A stretch of 64,000 nt of DNA from Methanothermococcus okinawensis IH1 (GCF_000179575.2 NC_015636.1:1341495-1405494), one strand, 5' to 3'. Positions 19,629 through 30,134 are shown, counted from the stretch's first letter. Translations and numbers: made by a program. Notes: a model not told the origin generated them from the letters alone.

Positions 19629-21386
19629 ATGAAAAAATGTCTATTACTAACTATAATATTATTTTCATGTCCAATAGTGTTTGGCGACCAGATTATTGGT
19701 GAAAATGAAATAATATTCAATTATTTTCAAAGCCTTATCGATGATGGACATACCAATCTAAATTTATTAATTGAGGGCAATAAAGCAGAGCTCCTATCTG
19801 CCAATGTTTTTAATGTTTCAAAAGATTTAAAAAAGCACAATGTAAATCATACAATTTTAAATATTGCCCCAGTTTTTGAGGAATTTTACAATTCTATCAA
19901 CAATATTACAATCAATTACAACAATATGATAAAATATAGGGATGTTAAAAATTCACACGATTATATAATCTTTAAAACATCTTTAAAAAATGTTCATAGA
20001 AATTTAATGGTTTTAAATGATTCGTTAAATAAAATAGATAACATAGCTTTAACTGATAAGGACGGAAAAGTCTTAAAATTTGATACTTCCAATGTTAGAA
20101 GCGATATAAATACTATGCTAAAAGATACTATAAAGTATTCCAATAAATTAAACAAAATCAAACCAGAAGGTTTTGTTATATACTCGGATAAAAATAGCGT
20201 TTTTATTAATTCTAATATAACAATATATGGATATGTTGGTAATAACATAATAAATAACACAATAATCAACAAAACATTAAATAAAACAGCAAATTCAATA
20301 ACTCTCTATCACAATAATATATCATACAATATTACACTAAAAAACAATAGTTTTTCAAAAACATTTTTACTAAATAAACTTGGGAACCATATATTTTACG
20401 CAAAATCATCGTCAAAAACTTCAAACATACTAAATATAACCTGTTTAAAGATTCCAACATATATAGATGTAATTTACAATAATAAAGAATATGTGGGCAA
20501 TAATGCAAACCTAAAAATAAAATTATACGATTATTACGGCAATGAGTTAAGGGATAATATATATATTCATTATTTAAACAAACATGAAACTGTTAGAGCT
20601 CCTACAAACCTAAGTATAAAATCAAATTTAGAGAAAAATATAACTGTAAATATAATATATAACGGAAATAATATCCATAACAACTCCAAAAAAACAATCA
20701 CCATAAATTTTGTGAGGATTCCTACCTATATAACTGCAAATTATAATAAAGATAAAATAATTGGCAACCTATTTGATAAAAATAACAATTTATTGAACAA
20801 TAAAATTATCTATTTGGTAATTGATAATAAAACATATACTTCAAAAACAAAAAATGGAATTTTTGAATTTAATATATCAAATAATAGCCTTGGTAGATGT
20901 TATATATTTTTCAAAGGGGATTATAAATACCTGCCATCTAAAAAGTTAATTAATGATAAAAATATCATGCCATTATTCAGCAAAACCTCCAACAATGGAT
21001 ATATTTTAAGTTTTATAATACTAATTATTTTGATGGTTTTGATATCATACAGGATGAAAAAACATGAAAACATGGTAAATATAAATGCTAAAAGTGATGA
21101 TACCATTTACAACAATATCGATATAAAAATAAAGAACATATATTCAGAATTTGAAAAATATATATCTAATAAAAAATATGTCGAAGGAATAATTAAAGCA
21201 TATTGCTCGTTTGTTAATAAATTAAATATTAAAAAATCTTTAACTCCAAGGGAAATATGTAATAGATATAACCATATAAAAGGTTTAAAAACTATAACAA
21301 AAATCTTTGAAAAGGTATATTATGGTAATATAAAACCTGAAAAAGAAGATATCGAAAAATATGATAAATTCTTTAAAGAGGATTAA
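19629..21386 (+). CDS. Exported membrane protein with C-terminal DUF4129-like domain
   Basis: 585 residues. Signal peptide MKKCLLLTIILFSCPIVFG; a helical outer region to about 180; Ig-like beta repeats (IYGYVGNN, about 190-440) of the kind that span long distances; one membrane helix at about 456-475 (GYILSFIILIILMVLISY); then a cytoplasmic tail. The tail ends YVEGIIKAYCSFVNKL...LTPREICNRY...FEKVYYGN, which matches the DUF4129 pattern. That domain usually accompanies MoxR ATPases, DUF58 proteins and transglutaminases in surface-related operons; here only a SpoIIM-like gene follows, one base after the stop. The function is unknown. Confidence 0.75.
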   Translation: MKKCLLLTIILFSCPIVFGDQIIGENEIIFNYFQSLIDDGHTNLNLLIEGNKAELLSANVFNVSKDLKKHNVNHTILNIAPVFEEFYNSINNITINYNNMIKYRDVKNSHDYIIFKTSLKNVHRNLMVLNDSLNKIDNIALTDKDGKVLKFDTSNVRSDINTMLKDTIKYSNKLNKIKPEGFVIYSDKNSVFINSNITIYGYVGNNIINNTIINKTLNKTANSITLYHNNISYNITLKNNSFSKTFLLNKLGNHIFYAKSSSKTSNILNITCLKIPTYIDVIYNNKEYVGNNANLKIKLYDYYGNELRDNIYIHYLNKHETVRAPTNLSIKSNLEKNITVNIIYNGNNIHNNSKKTITINFVRIPTYITANYNKDKIIGNLFDKNNNLLNNKIIYLVIDNKTYTSKTKNGIFEFNISNNSLGRCYIFFKGDYKYLPSKKLINDKNIMPLFSKTSNNGYILSFIILIILMVLISYRMKKHENMVNINAKSDDTIYNNIDIKIKNIYSEFEKYISNKKYVEGIIKAYCSFVNKLNIKKSLTPREICNRYNHIKGLKTITKIFEKVYYGNIKPEKEDIEKYDKFFKED

Positions 21387-21387
21387 T

Positions 21388-22227
21388 ATGCAAAATAAAG
21401 CCGAATTTTTACAAAATATGTTTAAATATTTTTTAAAATTAAGTTTTTTGAAGAAATTTTTTATAACATATGTTGCCTGTTGGAGTGGATTTTTATCCAT
21501 GGTTCTTTTTTCTAAAATATTGTATTTTCTTTTTGGTAGAAATACCTTAAATGTCGCGGGAAATGTTGCATCTCAAAAATTTGAAGTTATATCTGGTGCA
21601 GTTTCACACCAGGTTGGCTATAACTATCTTTCAATATCTTTATCGTATTTTATAAGTAATTCTATAGCATGTGTGGTAATACTGTTGGTATTTCCTCTTG
21701 TAGCCTATTTGTATAAAAAAGATATGGCAAATAATATGAAAGATAATATAAAAAATAATATAGAAAATAATAGGAGCTCCCTCAAAGATTATTTAAATAC
21801 CATGATTTTATTTTATATCATAACTGTAATAAATCCATTAACTGGAATTTTGGGTTATAATATCAATATTAAAGATATAGCAGTATTATTACCTCATGGT
21901 ATTTTTGAATTTGCAGGATTTGCACTTTCAATAGTGATGGGTATCACAATAGCAAATAAAATTCTACCATTAAATGAGATATATATAGGTGAAAATAAAA
22001 AAGATAGAAAACTATCCATAAATATAATGAGTATAATAAAGGGGATAAATGATAAAAGCATATTAAAGGATATGTTAAAAATTATAGCTATATTTATACT
22101 CATTGGAATTGCGGCATCATTGGAGCCATTGGATTGGCTTATATATGAATATGCAAAGTATAATAATCTAAACATAATACAGGTTATGGTTGAAGTGTAT
22201 AGGGAATTATTATTTTATATATTTTAA
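21388..22227 (+). CDS. SpoIIM/DUF95-type membrane protein
   Basis: 279 residues with about five membrane helices. The motif PHGIFEFAGFALSIVMGI near 175-195 is the hallmark of the stage II sporulation M/DUF95 family; another helix pair surrounds IAASLEPLDWLIYEY near the end. The start at 21388 directly follows the stop of the DUF4129-like gene. The family occurs far beyond spore formers, often with MoxR-DUF58-DUF4129 genes, so these two likely form one membrane complex. Its activity is not known. Confidence 0.8.
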   Translation: MQNKAEFLQNMFKYFLKLSFLKKFFITYVACWSGFLSMVLFSKILYFLFGRNTLNVAGNVASQKFEVISGAVSHQVGYNYLSISLSYFISNSIACVVILLVFPLVAYLYKKDMANNMKDNIKNNIENNRSSLKDYLNTMILFYIITVINPLTGILGYNINIKDIAVLLPHGIFEFAGFALSIVMGITIANKILPLNEIYIGENKKDRKLSINIMSIIKGINDKSILKDMLKIIAIFILIGIAASLEPLDWLIYEYAKYNNLNIIQVMVEVYRELLFYIF

Positions 22228-22369
22228 ATCTTAAACCCTAAATTTAATGCAATAATTATTATATTTTTATATTTATAAAAAGTGAGTATATTATAGAAAT
22301 AAAAGAAAATATTAAAAAAAAATAATTAATCACATAATATCAATATATATTTTAATTATTGGTGATTAA

Positions 22370-23017
22370 ATGGATAATAATCATAAAAAAAATAAAAAAA
22401 AGCTTATTTTATTTGATTTAGACAGCACATTAATCGACTGTGAAACAATAGACGAGATAGCGAAGTTAGCTGGTGTTGGAGATGAGGTGGAAAAAATAAC
22501 TAAGGAAGCCATGGACGGAAAATTGGATTTTGGAGAAGCTTTGAGAAAAAGAGTATCGCTTTTAAAAGGTCTCCCTTTGGAAAATATACGGGAATTGGTT
22601 TTAAATCTAAAATTCACAAAAGGAGCAGAGGAAACAGTTAAAGAACTTAAAAAAAGAGGATATGTAGTAGGTGTTGTAAGTGGGGGTTTTACGATAGCCA
22701 CAGACAGAGTAAAAGATATCCTTGGTCTTGACTATGCCTATTCAAATGAACTTATAACAAAAGATGGAAAATTAACTGGGGAAGTGGTAGGACCTATTAT
22801 GAGCTCATATGCAAAGGGGGAAATATTAGAAAAAATAGCAAAAAAAGAAGGTATCGATTTAAAAGATACCGTAGTTGTAGGGGATGGTGCAAATGATATA
22901 AGTATGTTTAAAAAGGCAGGTTTAAAAATAGCATTTTGTGCAAAGGATATTTTAAAGAAAAATGCTGATATATGCATAGATAAAAAGGATTTAAGAGAAA
23001 TTTTAAAGTATGTGTAA
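22370..23017 (+). CDS. serB: Phosphoserine phosphatase
   Basis: 215 residues of a HAD-family hydrolase; releases serine from O-phosphoserine, the last step of serine synthesis. The nucleophile motif FDLDSTLID lies at about 14-22, motif II VSGGFTIATD near 104, and motif III with KGE and GDGANDISM near 168-175. The cap region GLPLENIRELV matches the structurally known M. jannaschii enzyme closely. A Lys/Asn-rich N-terminal extension of about 10 residues is unusual. GGTGATTAA precedes the ATG. Confidence 0.95.
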   Translation: MDNNHKKNKKKLILFDLDSTLIDCETIDEIAKLAGVGDEVEKITKEAMDGKLDFGEALRKRVSLLKGLPLENIRELVLNLKFTKGAEETVKELKKRGYVVGVVSGGFTIATDRVKDILGLDYAYSNELITKDGKLTGEVVGPIMSSYAKGEILEKIAKKEGIDLKDTVVVGDGANDISMFKKAGLKIAFCAKDILKKNADICIDKKDLREILKYV

Positions 23018-23117
23018 AAATGTAAAATATATACCTAATATAAAAATATGAAAAATATGACCTATTTATAAAAATATGAACATAAATATAACTATAAATA
23101 TGACTTAATAAATCTAA

Positions 23118-23132
23118 AAATATTTATATATC
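23118..23132 (+). promoter_or_regulatory. Probable TATA box for the coiled-coil protein
   Basis: AAATATTTATATATC lies about 48 bases before the ATG at 23176, a position and sequence fitting an archaeal TATA box. Confidence 0.5.
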
Positions 23133-23175
23133 AACAGTAGTATAATATATAATATCCAAAATTTGGGTGTGAAAA

Positions 23176-23814
23176 ATGGAAACAACTACCAACATAAAAA
23201 AAGAAGAATTAAAAACATTAAATGATAAAATAAAAGAGCTCTATGAAAAGGCAAAAGAATTAAAGGAAAAAAGAAATAATGCAAATGAAGAGGTAAAATT
23301 ACATAAAGAAAAAAGAGAAAACATTAATAAAATAGTTAAAGAAAAAATAGAACTTATAAGAAATCTAAAAAAAGAAAGGGGAGAGTTATTAATTGAATTT
23401 AAAGAATTGAAGGTAAATAAGGATTCAATAAATCAAAAGATACAACAATTGGAAACAATAATTGAAACCAAATGCCCATCATTAGAAAAAGAGAGAGAAT
23501 TAGTTGCTGAAATTGAATCATACAAAAAACTTCTTGAAAAAAGCAATGTTATTGACGAATTAAACAAGAAAATAGCCGAAATTTCAGAAGAAATCTCAGA
23601 ATTCGTTAAAAAATCAGCAGAAGAACATAAGCAAGTCCTTGAAAATGCAAAAATAAGTGCAGAAAGTCATCAAAAGTTGATAGAGATATATTCTCAAATA
23701 AATAAATTAAAAGAAAAATCCAAGGAATTGTATAAAAAATTGAAGGAACATAACAATAAAGAAAACATAACAGAAAGAGAAGAAAAAGAAGAAAATAACA
23801 AAAATCCAGAATAA
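23176..23814 (+). CDS. Coiled-coil protein (COG1340-like)
   Basis: 212 residues, almost entirely charged heptads (Lys, Glu, Leu, Ile) that should form long coiled coils; no membrane segment and no catalytic motif. The opening LNDKIKELYEKAKELKEKRN and the KKERGELLIEFKEL part look like the archaeal coiled-coil family COG1340, but it is about 80 residues shorter than usual. The tail is a short Glu/Lys/Asn stretch. No function can be assigned. It has its own likely promoter at 23118. Confidence 0.75.
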   Translation: METTTNIKKEELKTLNDKIKELYEKAKELKEKRNNANEEVKLHKEKRENINKIVKEKIELIRNLKKERGELLIEFKELKVNKDSINQKIQQLETIIETKCPSLEKERELVAEIESYKKLLEKSNVIDELNKKIAEISEEISEFVKKSAEEHKQVLENAKISAESHQKLIEIYSQINKLKEKSKELYKKLKEHNNKENITEREEKEENNKNPE

Positions 23815-23869
23815 TATATAAGCAATAAACCAGTAAAACAGTAAATAATAAATAACAAGAGTGTTAATA

Positions 23870-24397
23870 ATGGCAGATGCAATAATAAAGCCATATAAGG
23901 TAATTAATGAACTTTCAAAAAAATACCACCTAAGGAATGAGGAAAAAATACTCCTTGGGACTGATGGAAGCATTACAAACATTTTGGAAATATTGTTCAA
24001 TGATGAAGTTGTTGTAAAAACCATATATCAAGAGATTATAAACAATGTAAATTATAGAAGTGTTATACTTGAAATTAAGGGAATTCCTTTGATATATGCA
24101 ACTTCAAAAATTCCCCTTAAAAATATTAACGACGATAATATAAGGGAAAATATAAAAAAAGACCTGCTATCTGCTGATATACCTATTGGAAAAATATTAA
24201 AGATACATAATTTAGAAACGCGAAGAGAAATTAAAAATATCTATTATGGGGATATAGATAATACGGTTAAATTATACCTTAAAACAGACAAAAATGCACT
24301 ACCTCAAAGAACCTATGATATAATTTATAACAACAGAGTTCTTATGGAAATTACAGAAATATTTAATATAGCAGATTATTTAAAAAATGGGGGTTAA
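23870..24397 (+). CDS. Chorismate lyase, DUF98 family
   Basis: About 175 residues of the DUF98 family, whose M. jannaschii member (MJ0807) makes 4-hydroxybenzoate from chorismate for methanopterin. Features include LLGTDGSITNILEILF, VILEIKGIPLIYATS and the end LPQRTYDIIYNNRVLMEITEIF, with an Arg and Glu in the usual ligand positions. The pairing with the AmrS-type gene four bases downstream is the same as MJ0807-MJ0808. I prefer the ATG at 23870 to the GTG at 23861 because GAGTG lies at suitable distance before it. Confidence 0.85.
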   Translation: MADAIIKPYKVINELSKKYHLRNEEKILLGTDGSITNILEILFNDEVVVKTIYQEIINNVNYRSVILEIKGIPLIYATSKIPLKNINDDNIRENIKKDLLSADIPIGKILKIHNLETRREIKNIYYGDIDNTVKLYLKTDKNALPQRTYDIIYNNRVLMEITEIFNIADYLKNGG

Positions 24398-24400
24398 ATC

Positions 24401-25420
24401 ATGCAATCAGAACTTCACGAAGCAATGTTTTATGATATATTGGAAGGCAATAAGGTTAGGTGCAATATTTGTTCAAGGCACTGCATAATACCTGAGGGAA
24501 AAAGGGGATTTTGTAAAGGAAGAGAAAATATAAATGGTAAATTGTATGCTATAAATTATGGAAAGGTATGCTCTGCTGCAATTGACCCCATAGAAAAAAA
24601 ACCACTGTTTCATTTTCATCCCGGTTCTTCGGTGTTTTCAATTGCCACAGGAGGTTGTAATTTTAGATGCAAACACTGCCAAAATTGGCAGATAAGTCAG
24701 TTTCCACCAGATGAAATACCATATAATGAGTTATATCCCAAGGATATTGTAGAAACAGCTTTAAGATACAAATGCGATGGGATAGCATATACATATACGG
24801 AGCCTACAATATTTTATGAGCTCATGTATGATACGGCAAACATTGCAAGGGAAAATGGACTATACAATGTGATGATAACAAATGGATATATCGAAGAAGA
24901 GCCGCTTAAACATTTAAAAATAGATGCCATGAACATAGATATAAAAGGTAATGAAAAATTTTATAAGGAAATATGTGCTGCGAAATTAGAACCTGTATTA
25001 AAAACATGTATTGTTGCAAAGAAACTGGGCATACATGTGGAAATAACCAATTTAATAATTCCAACCTATAACGACAATATAGAGGATATAAGAAATATAA
25101 TAGAATTTGTAAGGGATAAATTAGGTAAAGAAACTCCGCTTCATTTTACGAGATTTCATCCAGATTATAAATTAACTAATATTCCACCAACTCCTGTGGA
25201 AATACTTGTGAAAGCAAGGGAACTAGCACTTGAAGAAGGTTTAAAATATGTATATATTGGAAATGTCCCAGGTCATGACGGAGAAAATACTTACTGCCCA
25301 AACTGCGGAGCTCTGCTAATTGATAGAACTGGATTTTCAATAATCAAAAACAACCTGGATACTTCAACAGGAGCTCCGAGATGTCCAGAATGTGGGGAAA
25401 TTATTGATATTATTATTTAA
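24401..25420 (+). CDS. amrS: AmmeMemoRadiSam system radical SAM protein
   Basis: 339 residues. Cysteine motif GGCNFRCKHCQNWQ (near 87-100) binds the 4Fe-4S cluster for S-adenosylmethionine cleavage. An N-terminal CNICSRHC and a C-terminal pair CPNCGALL / CPECGEII suggest additional metal sites. It is the AmrS type, related to pyruvate formate-lyase activating enzymes, found in most archaea with AmmeMemo-type partners; the reaction is not settled. It follows the chorismate lyase gene by three bases, so the two are co-expressed. Confidence 0.9.
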   Translation: MQSELHEAMFYDILEGNKVRCNICSRHCIIPEGKRGFCKGRENINGKLYAINYGKVCSAAIDPIEKKPLFHFHPGSSVFSIATGGCNFRCKHCQNWQISQFPPDEIPYNELYPKDIVETALRYKCDGIAYTYTEPTIFYELMYDTANIARENGLYNVMITNGYIEEEPLKHLKIDAMNIDIKGNEKFYKEICAAKLEPVLKTCIVAKKLGIHVEITNLIIPTYNDNIEDIRNIIEFVRDKLGKETPLHFTRFHPDYKLTNIPPTPVEILVKARELALEEGLKYVYIGNVPGHDGENTYCPNCGALLIDRTGFSIIKNNLDTSTGAPRCPECGEIIDIII

Positions 25421-25572
25421 ATCTCCATATATATTCATTTCCTTATAATTTATTTCTCTCTTATTAATATTATTATTCTTGTAAATTTATTTATTATCTT
25501 ATTTTTATTTTTATTTTTTTATTAATTTTTTTATTCATTATATTTCTTATTTCAACTAATTTGTGATAAGGT

Positions 25573-26760
25573 ATGGAAATTAAAGGAAATATTAAAGAAA
25601 AAGAATATTTTGGTATAAACAAAAATGTTTTTCTGTTGAGTATTGTAAGTTTTATAACAGATGTAAGTAGCGAAATGATTATGCCTATTTTGCCAATGTT
25701 TATTTCATCATTGGGGGGTTCAAGTGTAATTATAGGTTTAGTTGGAGGACTGAGGGACAGTATAGCCAGCATCTTAAAAGTAATATCAGGATATTACTCC
25801 GACAGAACAGGTAAAAAAAAGATTTTCGTTCTTTTGGGATATTTTACATCCTCGATATTTAAATTACTATTATCATTTTCAAAGACATGGTTAGGTATTT
25901 TATCTTTTGCAGTGTTAGAAAGGGTTGGAAAAGGCATTAGAACAGCACCAAGGGATGCTATAATAGCGGATTCCACAGTAGGAAAAAGAGGAAAGGGTTT
26001 TGGTATTCATAGAGCATTTGATACCTTGGGAGCTATTATTGGTTCCATAACAGTCTTTATATTGTATTGGTTTTTAAAATATGGATTTAATGAAATCATA
26101 TTTATTGCCGCCATAATTTCATTCTTTGCAGTAATTCCTATTTATTTTGTTAAAGAACCAAAAAGCAATAAATCGTATTTATCACTAAGATTAAGTTTAA
26201 AAAGTTTATCTAAACCCCTTAAATTGTTTATATTGGTTTCAGCCATATTTACATTAGCCAATTTTAGTTATATGTTTTTTATATTACGAGCTCAGGAATA
26301 TTTCGTAGGAAAATTATCTGTGGGAATCCCTATTTTATTGTATGTTTTATTCAATATATTTTATGCATCATTTGCCATCCCATTTGGAATTCTTTCGGAT
26401 AAAATAGGTAGGAAAAAGGTTATTATTTCAGGTTATTTTTTGTATGGATTAACTTCTTTTGGTTTTGCATATCTCCATTCTTTAAGTTGGTTTATAGTAT
26501 TATTTGCATTATACGGTATATCCTATGCTATAATCCAAGGAAATCAGCGGGCTTATGTTTCTGACCTGAGCTCCGGCAATATAAGAGGCACTGCACTTGG
26601 AACATTTCACACGGTTATAGGATTGGCAAGCCTACCTTCGAGTTTAATTGCAGGATGTTTATGGCAAATTAACCCATCTATAACTTTTATATATGGAGGA
26701 ATCTTGGCATTTATTTCGGCTGTGATATTTATATCATATATTTTTAAATATAAACTATGA
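25573..26760 (+). CDS. Major facilitator superfamily transporter
   Basis: 395 residues with about twelve membrane helices. The MFS signature loop between helices 2 and 3 is seen as GYYSDRTGKKK, and its repeat in the second half as GILSDKIGRKK. VLERVGKGIRTAPRDAIIADS is typical of a group of archaeal and bacterial MFS proteins of unknown substrate, some linked to drug efflux. It stands alone with about 150 bases of AT-rich DNA before it. The substrate cannot be told. Confidence 0.88.
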   Translation: MEIKGNIKEKEYFGINKNVFLLSIVSFITDVSSEMIMPILPMFISSLGGSSVIIGLVGGLRDSIASILKVISGYYSDRTGKKKIFVLLGYFTSSIFKLLLSFSKTWLGILSFAVLERVGKGIRTAPRDAIIADSTVGKRGKGFGIHRAFDTLGAIIGSITVFILYWFLKYGFNEIIFIAAIISFFAVIPIYFVKEPKSNKSYLSLRLSLKSLSKPLKLFILVSAIFTLANFSYMFFILRAQEYFVGKLSVGIPILLYVLFNIFYASFAIPFGILSDKIGRKKVIISGYFLYGLTSFGFAYLHSLSWFIVLFALYGISYAIIQGNQRAYVSDLSSGNIRGTALGTFHTVIGLASLPSSLIAGCLWQINPSITFIYGGILAFISAVIFISYIFKYKL

Positions 26761-26940
26761 TAGATATGATGTGATAAAATAATAATTAATAAAATAAAAA
26801 TAAGATAATAAATAATAAAATAAAAAATAGATAAATTTTATAGATAATTTATAGTAAATAATTTTATGTAGTTTATAATTTCCTTAAATTTAAAATTTAA
26901 TCTATTAAAATTTAATTTATGTACATATAATAGTGAAAAT

Positions 26941-27510
26941 ATGTTCAAAGAAGATAAAAAAAGGACTATGGAAAAGTTAAATGAGGCTATAAAAAACAAC
27001 CTTGTTGATGAAGGCGTAATGTTCATAGTGAATAAGATAAATGAAATGGATAATTACTATACCACGAGCTCCTGTATAGGAAGATGTGGTATTATGGAAT
27101 TTCCAAAAAATAAAAATCCTAAGATATATTCAAAATGGCTTGGGAAATGGCACCATTACGCCAATGAAAAAGAATTATTTGAAGCTCTAAATAAAAGGTC
27201 TAAGGATTTTGAAAATATGGTCTTTGTCATGAATTCTCCAATTCTCCATGTTGCTTCAAAGGATATATATTATGCAAAAAAACTTTTAGAACTTGCAATC
27301 CATAACGGTTTAAAGGCATCATCTATAAAATCTATAACTGATAGGAGAATAATAGTTGAAATATTAAGCACCTATAAAATGGATGTTCCAATAGGTATAA
27401 ATGGTGAGCTCATAGTGAATGATGATTATTTAAAAATATTGTTAGATGTGGGGAATAAAAAACTCGAAAAATCAAGAAGATGTTTGAATCGATTTTACAA
27501 AAAGTTATAA
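26941..27510 (+). CDS. taw3: tRNA(Phe) wyosine-pathway methyltransferase Taw3
   Basis: 189 residues, the normal length. It methylates N4 of the tricyclic wyosine base at position 37 of tRNA(Phe), 3' of the anticodon. The family motif YTTSSCIGRCGI (near 40-51) and the later HVASKDIYYAKKLLELAIHNGL, with GINGELIV near the end, are clear. GTGAAA precedes the ATG. Confidence 0.92.
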   Translation: MFKEDKKRTMEKLNEAIKNNLVDEGVMFIVNKINEMDNYYTTSSCIGRCGIMEFPKNKNPKIYSKWLGKWHHYANEKELFEALNKRSKDFENMVFVMNSPILHVASKDIYYAKKLLELAIHNGLKASSIKSITDRRIIVEILSTYKMDVPIGINGELIVNDDYLKILLDVGNKKLEKSRRCLNRFYKKL

Positions 27511-27565
27511 AATAAAAATTAAAAATAAAAATTAAAATCATTTATAAAAAATAAAAGATGATAAG

Positions 27566-28198
27566 ATGTTCAAAATTAAGAATATTATCACCATATCGGA
27601 TTATGTAACTGTTATAAATATTGTTTTTGGTATGCTTGCCATATTGTTTCAGGATTTTAGATTTATATATCTGGCGATAGTTTTTGATGCCATGGATGGT
27701 TATGTTGCGAGAAAAACAAATACTGTATCAGATTTTGGGGCAGAATTGGATAGTATCTGCGATGTTGTTAGTTTTGGAGTAGCTCCTGCTTACTTACTTT
27801 ATTACTATTTTGAAGGAACCTTTGGATTAATAGCCTCATTAATATTTCTTATATGCGGAGCTCTGAGGCTGGCAAGATTTGGTATATTGGATGTTAGGTA
27901 TTTTGTCGGATTACCCATACCTGCGGGAGCTCTTATTTTAAGTGTTACCTGTGAGTTATTTTTAAAATATAATATCGTAAATTATAACCTGGCTTCTATA
28001 ATCGTTCCAATATTGGCAATAATATTTGGGTTGTTAATGATAAGCGATATTAGATATCCAAAATATCCCAATAAAATAGGAATGATTATATTTGCAATAT
28101 CTTTAATCTTAGCATTATTTGGAATATTTGAACCATTGGCAATCTGTGCTATTGGATATGTAGGATATGGTATTTTAAAATGGGATATTGAAAAATAA
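27566..28198 (+). CDS. pssA: Archaetidylserine synthase (CDP-alcohol phosphatidyltransferase)
   Basis: 210 residues, about six to seven membrane helices. The CDP-alcohol phosphatidyltransferase signature D-G-x2-A-R-x8-G-x3-D-x3-D is seen as DGYVARK...DFGAELDSICD near 45-67. Length and the SFGVAPAYLLYY stretch after it match the serine-using branch; in methanococci this makes archaetidylserine from CDP-archaeol. It is 55 bases after Taw3, probably the same transcript. Confidence 0.87.
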   Translation: MFKIKNIITISDYVTVINIVFGMLAILFQDFRFIYLAIVFDAMDGYVARKTNTVSDFGAELDSICDVVSFGVAPAYLLYYYFEGTFGLIASLIFLICGALRLARFGILDVRYFVGLPIPAGALILSVTCELFLKYNIVNYNLASIIVPILAIIFGLLMISDIRYPKYPNKIGMIIFAISLILALFGIFEPLAICAIGYVGYGILKWDIEK

Positions 28199-28250
28199 TA
28201 ATAAAAAATAATAAATAAAATTAAAAAATAACTAAATTAATAACATGCGG

Positions 28251-29474
28251 TTAAAATTCCCTTTCAGTAGAATATTTGACTTCCTCATCTCCAAATAATT
28301 TATTTACCATCCAATCTACATTAAATTCTTCTAAATCTTCATATCTTTGACCCACTCCTAAGAATAAAATAGGCTTTCCAATTGCATAGGCAATGGATAG
28401 AGCTGCACCACCTTTTGCATCGGCATCTACTTTTGTTAGAATTACCCCATCTATATTTACAGCATTGTTAAATTCCTCAGCCTGATTTATGGCATCATTT
28501 CCAGCAAGGGAGTCACCCACAAATACAACCAAATCTGGTTTTGTTACCCTAACTACCTTTTTAATCTCATCCATTAAGTTAATATTTGTAGCCTGTCGTC
28601 CAGCAGTGTCTGCTAAAACCACATCTATTCCTCTGGCTTTTGCATGCTGTATTGCATCGTATATTACTGCGGCACTATCTGCACCTTTTTGATGTTTTAT
28701 AACTCTAACTCCAATGTTCTTAGCATGCTCTTCGAGTTGTTCAATGGCTCCTGCTCTAAATGTATCGCCTGCTGCTAAAACTACGGAGTATCCTTTATTT
28801 TTTAATTTATGTGCCAATTTAGCTATTGATGTAGTTTTTCCAGTTCCATTTATACCTACAAATACTATTACAACGGGTTCTTTTGATTTTTTCTTTTCCT
28901 CTATGAGCTCATATATATCCATATTCTTTTGAGATAATATTTCTTTTATGGCATTTTTTAGAGCATTTATTGTAATTTCTTCAGGGTTATCCTTTGCTGT
29001 TATTTTTGTTCCTACAAGTTGATTTTTTAACGATTCAACAAGCCTTTCAACAACATCATACGCCACATCAGCCTCCAATAATTCCAATTCCAATTCTTCT
29101 AAAATATCTGCTATATCGTCCTCAGTCAGTATTACATCTTTACCAAGGACTTTTTTTATAGTTTTTGTTAGTTTAAACTTATCAAAAAATCCTATTTTTT
29201 CTTTTTTTTCTATCTCCTCTTCTAATTTAGAGGGACTTTCTATTTGTGCATTATATTTAGCTACAACTCCTGTATCTTTTGTATATGCCTCTGTTTTAGA
29301 TTGTGCTACTTCTGATAATTCATTTTCCTTTTTATTAAGTATTTCCTTTTTTTCATTATTTATCTTATTTATTTTATTTCCTTCTGTCTTTTCTTCTTCA
29401 TTTCCCTTTGAATAAATTTTATCGGCAATTTTTGAGACAGTCTTACTTAATTTTTTCTTTAAGCTTCCAAACAT
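28251..29474 (-). CDS. ftsY: Signal recognition particle receptor FtsY
   Basis: 407 residues. An N-terminal charged, low-complexity part (1-95) leads into the NG domain: helical N part from about 100, then GTPase motifs [16 protein letters not shown] (G1), [18 protein letters not shown] (G3), [10 protein letters not shown] (G4) and [11 protein letters not shown]. It docks ribosome-SRP complexes at the membrane. It runs opposite to its neighbour pssA, with the two ending 52 bases apart. GGTGATATT precedes the ATG. Confidence 0.96.
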   Translation of the reverse strand: MFGSLKKKLSKTVSKIADKIYSKGNEEEKTEGNKINKINNEKKEILNKKENELSEVAQSKTEAYTKDTGVVAKYNAQIESPSKLEEEIEKKEKIGFFDKFKLTKTIKKVLGKDVILTEDDIADILEELELELLEADVAYDVVERLVESLKNQLVGTKITAKDNPEEITINALKNAIKEILSQKNMDIYELIEEKKKSKEPVVIVFVGINGTGKTTSIAKLAHKLKNKGYSVVLAAGDTFRAGAIEQLEEHAKNIGVRVIKHQKGADSAAVIYDAIQHAKARGIDVVLADTAGRQATNINLMDEIKKVVRVTKPDLVVFVGDSLAGNDAINQAEEFNNAVNIDGVILTKVDADAKGGAALSIAYAIGKPILFLGVGQRYEDLEEFNVDWMVNKLFGDEEVKYSTEREF

Positions 29475-29631
29475 AATATCACCGTAATAAATATAATATA
29501 ATATATAATAAATGTAATAAAGATAATAACTAAATATAAAATAGATAGTATATCTGTTCAGTAATGTTTTTTATTTTTTCATTTTTATAGTTATTTTATT
29601 ATATGGTTGTGCCATATTAATGCACTAAACC

Positions 29632-29645
29632 AAAATATTTATATA
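29632..29645 (+). promoter_or_regulatory. Probable TATA box for hsp20
   Basis: AAAATATTTATATA lies 46-59 bases before the ATG at 29691, followed by a short leader with GGTGA at 29681. Sequence and spacing fit an archaeal promoter. Confidence 0.5.
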
Positions 29646-29690
29646 GAACCATTACGGTATATTAACATAGAAAAAAATGGGGTGAAAGTT

Positions 29691-30134
29691 ATGTTTGGAA
29701 GAGATCCATTTTCAGAAATTGAAAAATTAATGAGTGAAATGTTCATGTCTCCAATGGCTGGAATGAGAACTATGAAAACCATGAGCTCAGGTCTTGAAAT
29801 TTCAGGTAAGGGATACATGCCAATTACATTAATTGAAGGGGATAATAATGTAAAGGTCATAGCAATGATTCCTGGGGTAAATAAAGAAGATATAGTTGTT
29901 AATGCTGTTGGAGATACCTTGGAAATCAGAGCTAAAAGAGCACCATTGATGATAACCGAATCCGAAAGAATTGTTTATTCAGAAATTCCAGAAGATGAAG
30001 AAATATACAGAACAATAAAATTACCTGCAACTGTAAAAGAGGATAATGCATCTGCTAAATTTGAGAATGGAATGCTTATAGTAGAATTACCAAAAAGCGA
30101 AGTATCTATCAAAAAAGGTATCAACATTGAATAA
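29691..30134 (+). CDS. hsp20: Small heat shock protein (Hsp20/alpha-crystallin)
   Basis: 147 residues, the usual size. The alpha-crystallin domain runs from about 40 to 140 ([18 protein letters not shown], then [31 protein letters not shown] with the A-x-x-x-N-G-x-L motif), and the chaperone tail motif is reduced to ..IKKGINIE. It binds unfolding proteins without ATP. The Met-rich N-terminal arm ([14 protein letters not shown]) is common in this family. The start was set at 29691 by the GGTGAAAGTT site; a longer reading to 29607 would cross the promoter. Confidence 0.95.
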   Translation: MFGRDPFSEIEKLMSEMFMSPMAGMRTMKTMSSGLEISGKGYMPITLIEGDNNVKVIAMIPGVNKEDIVVNAVGDTLEIRAKRAPLMITESERIVYSEIPEDEEIYRTIKLPATVKEDNASAKFENGMLIVELPKSEVSIKKGINIE

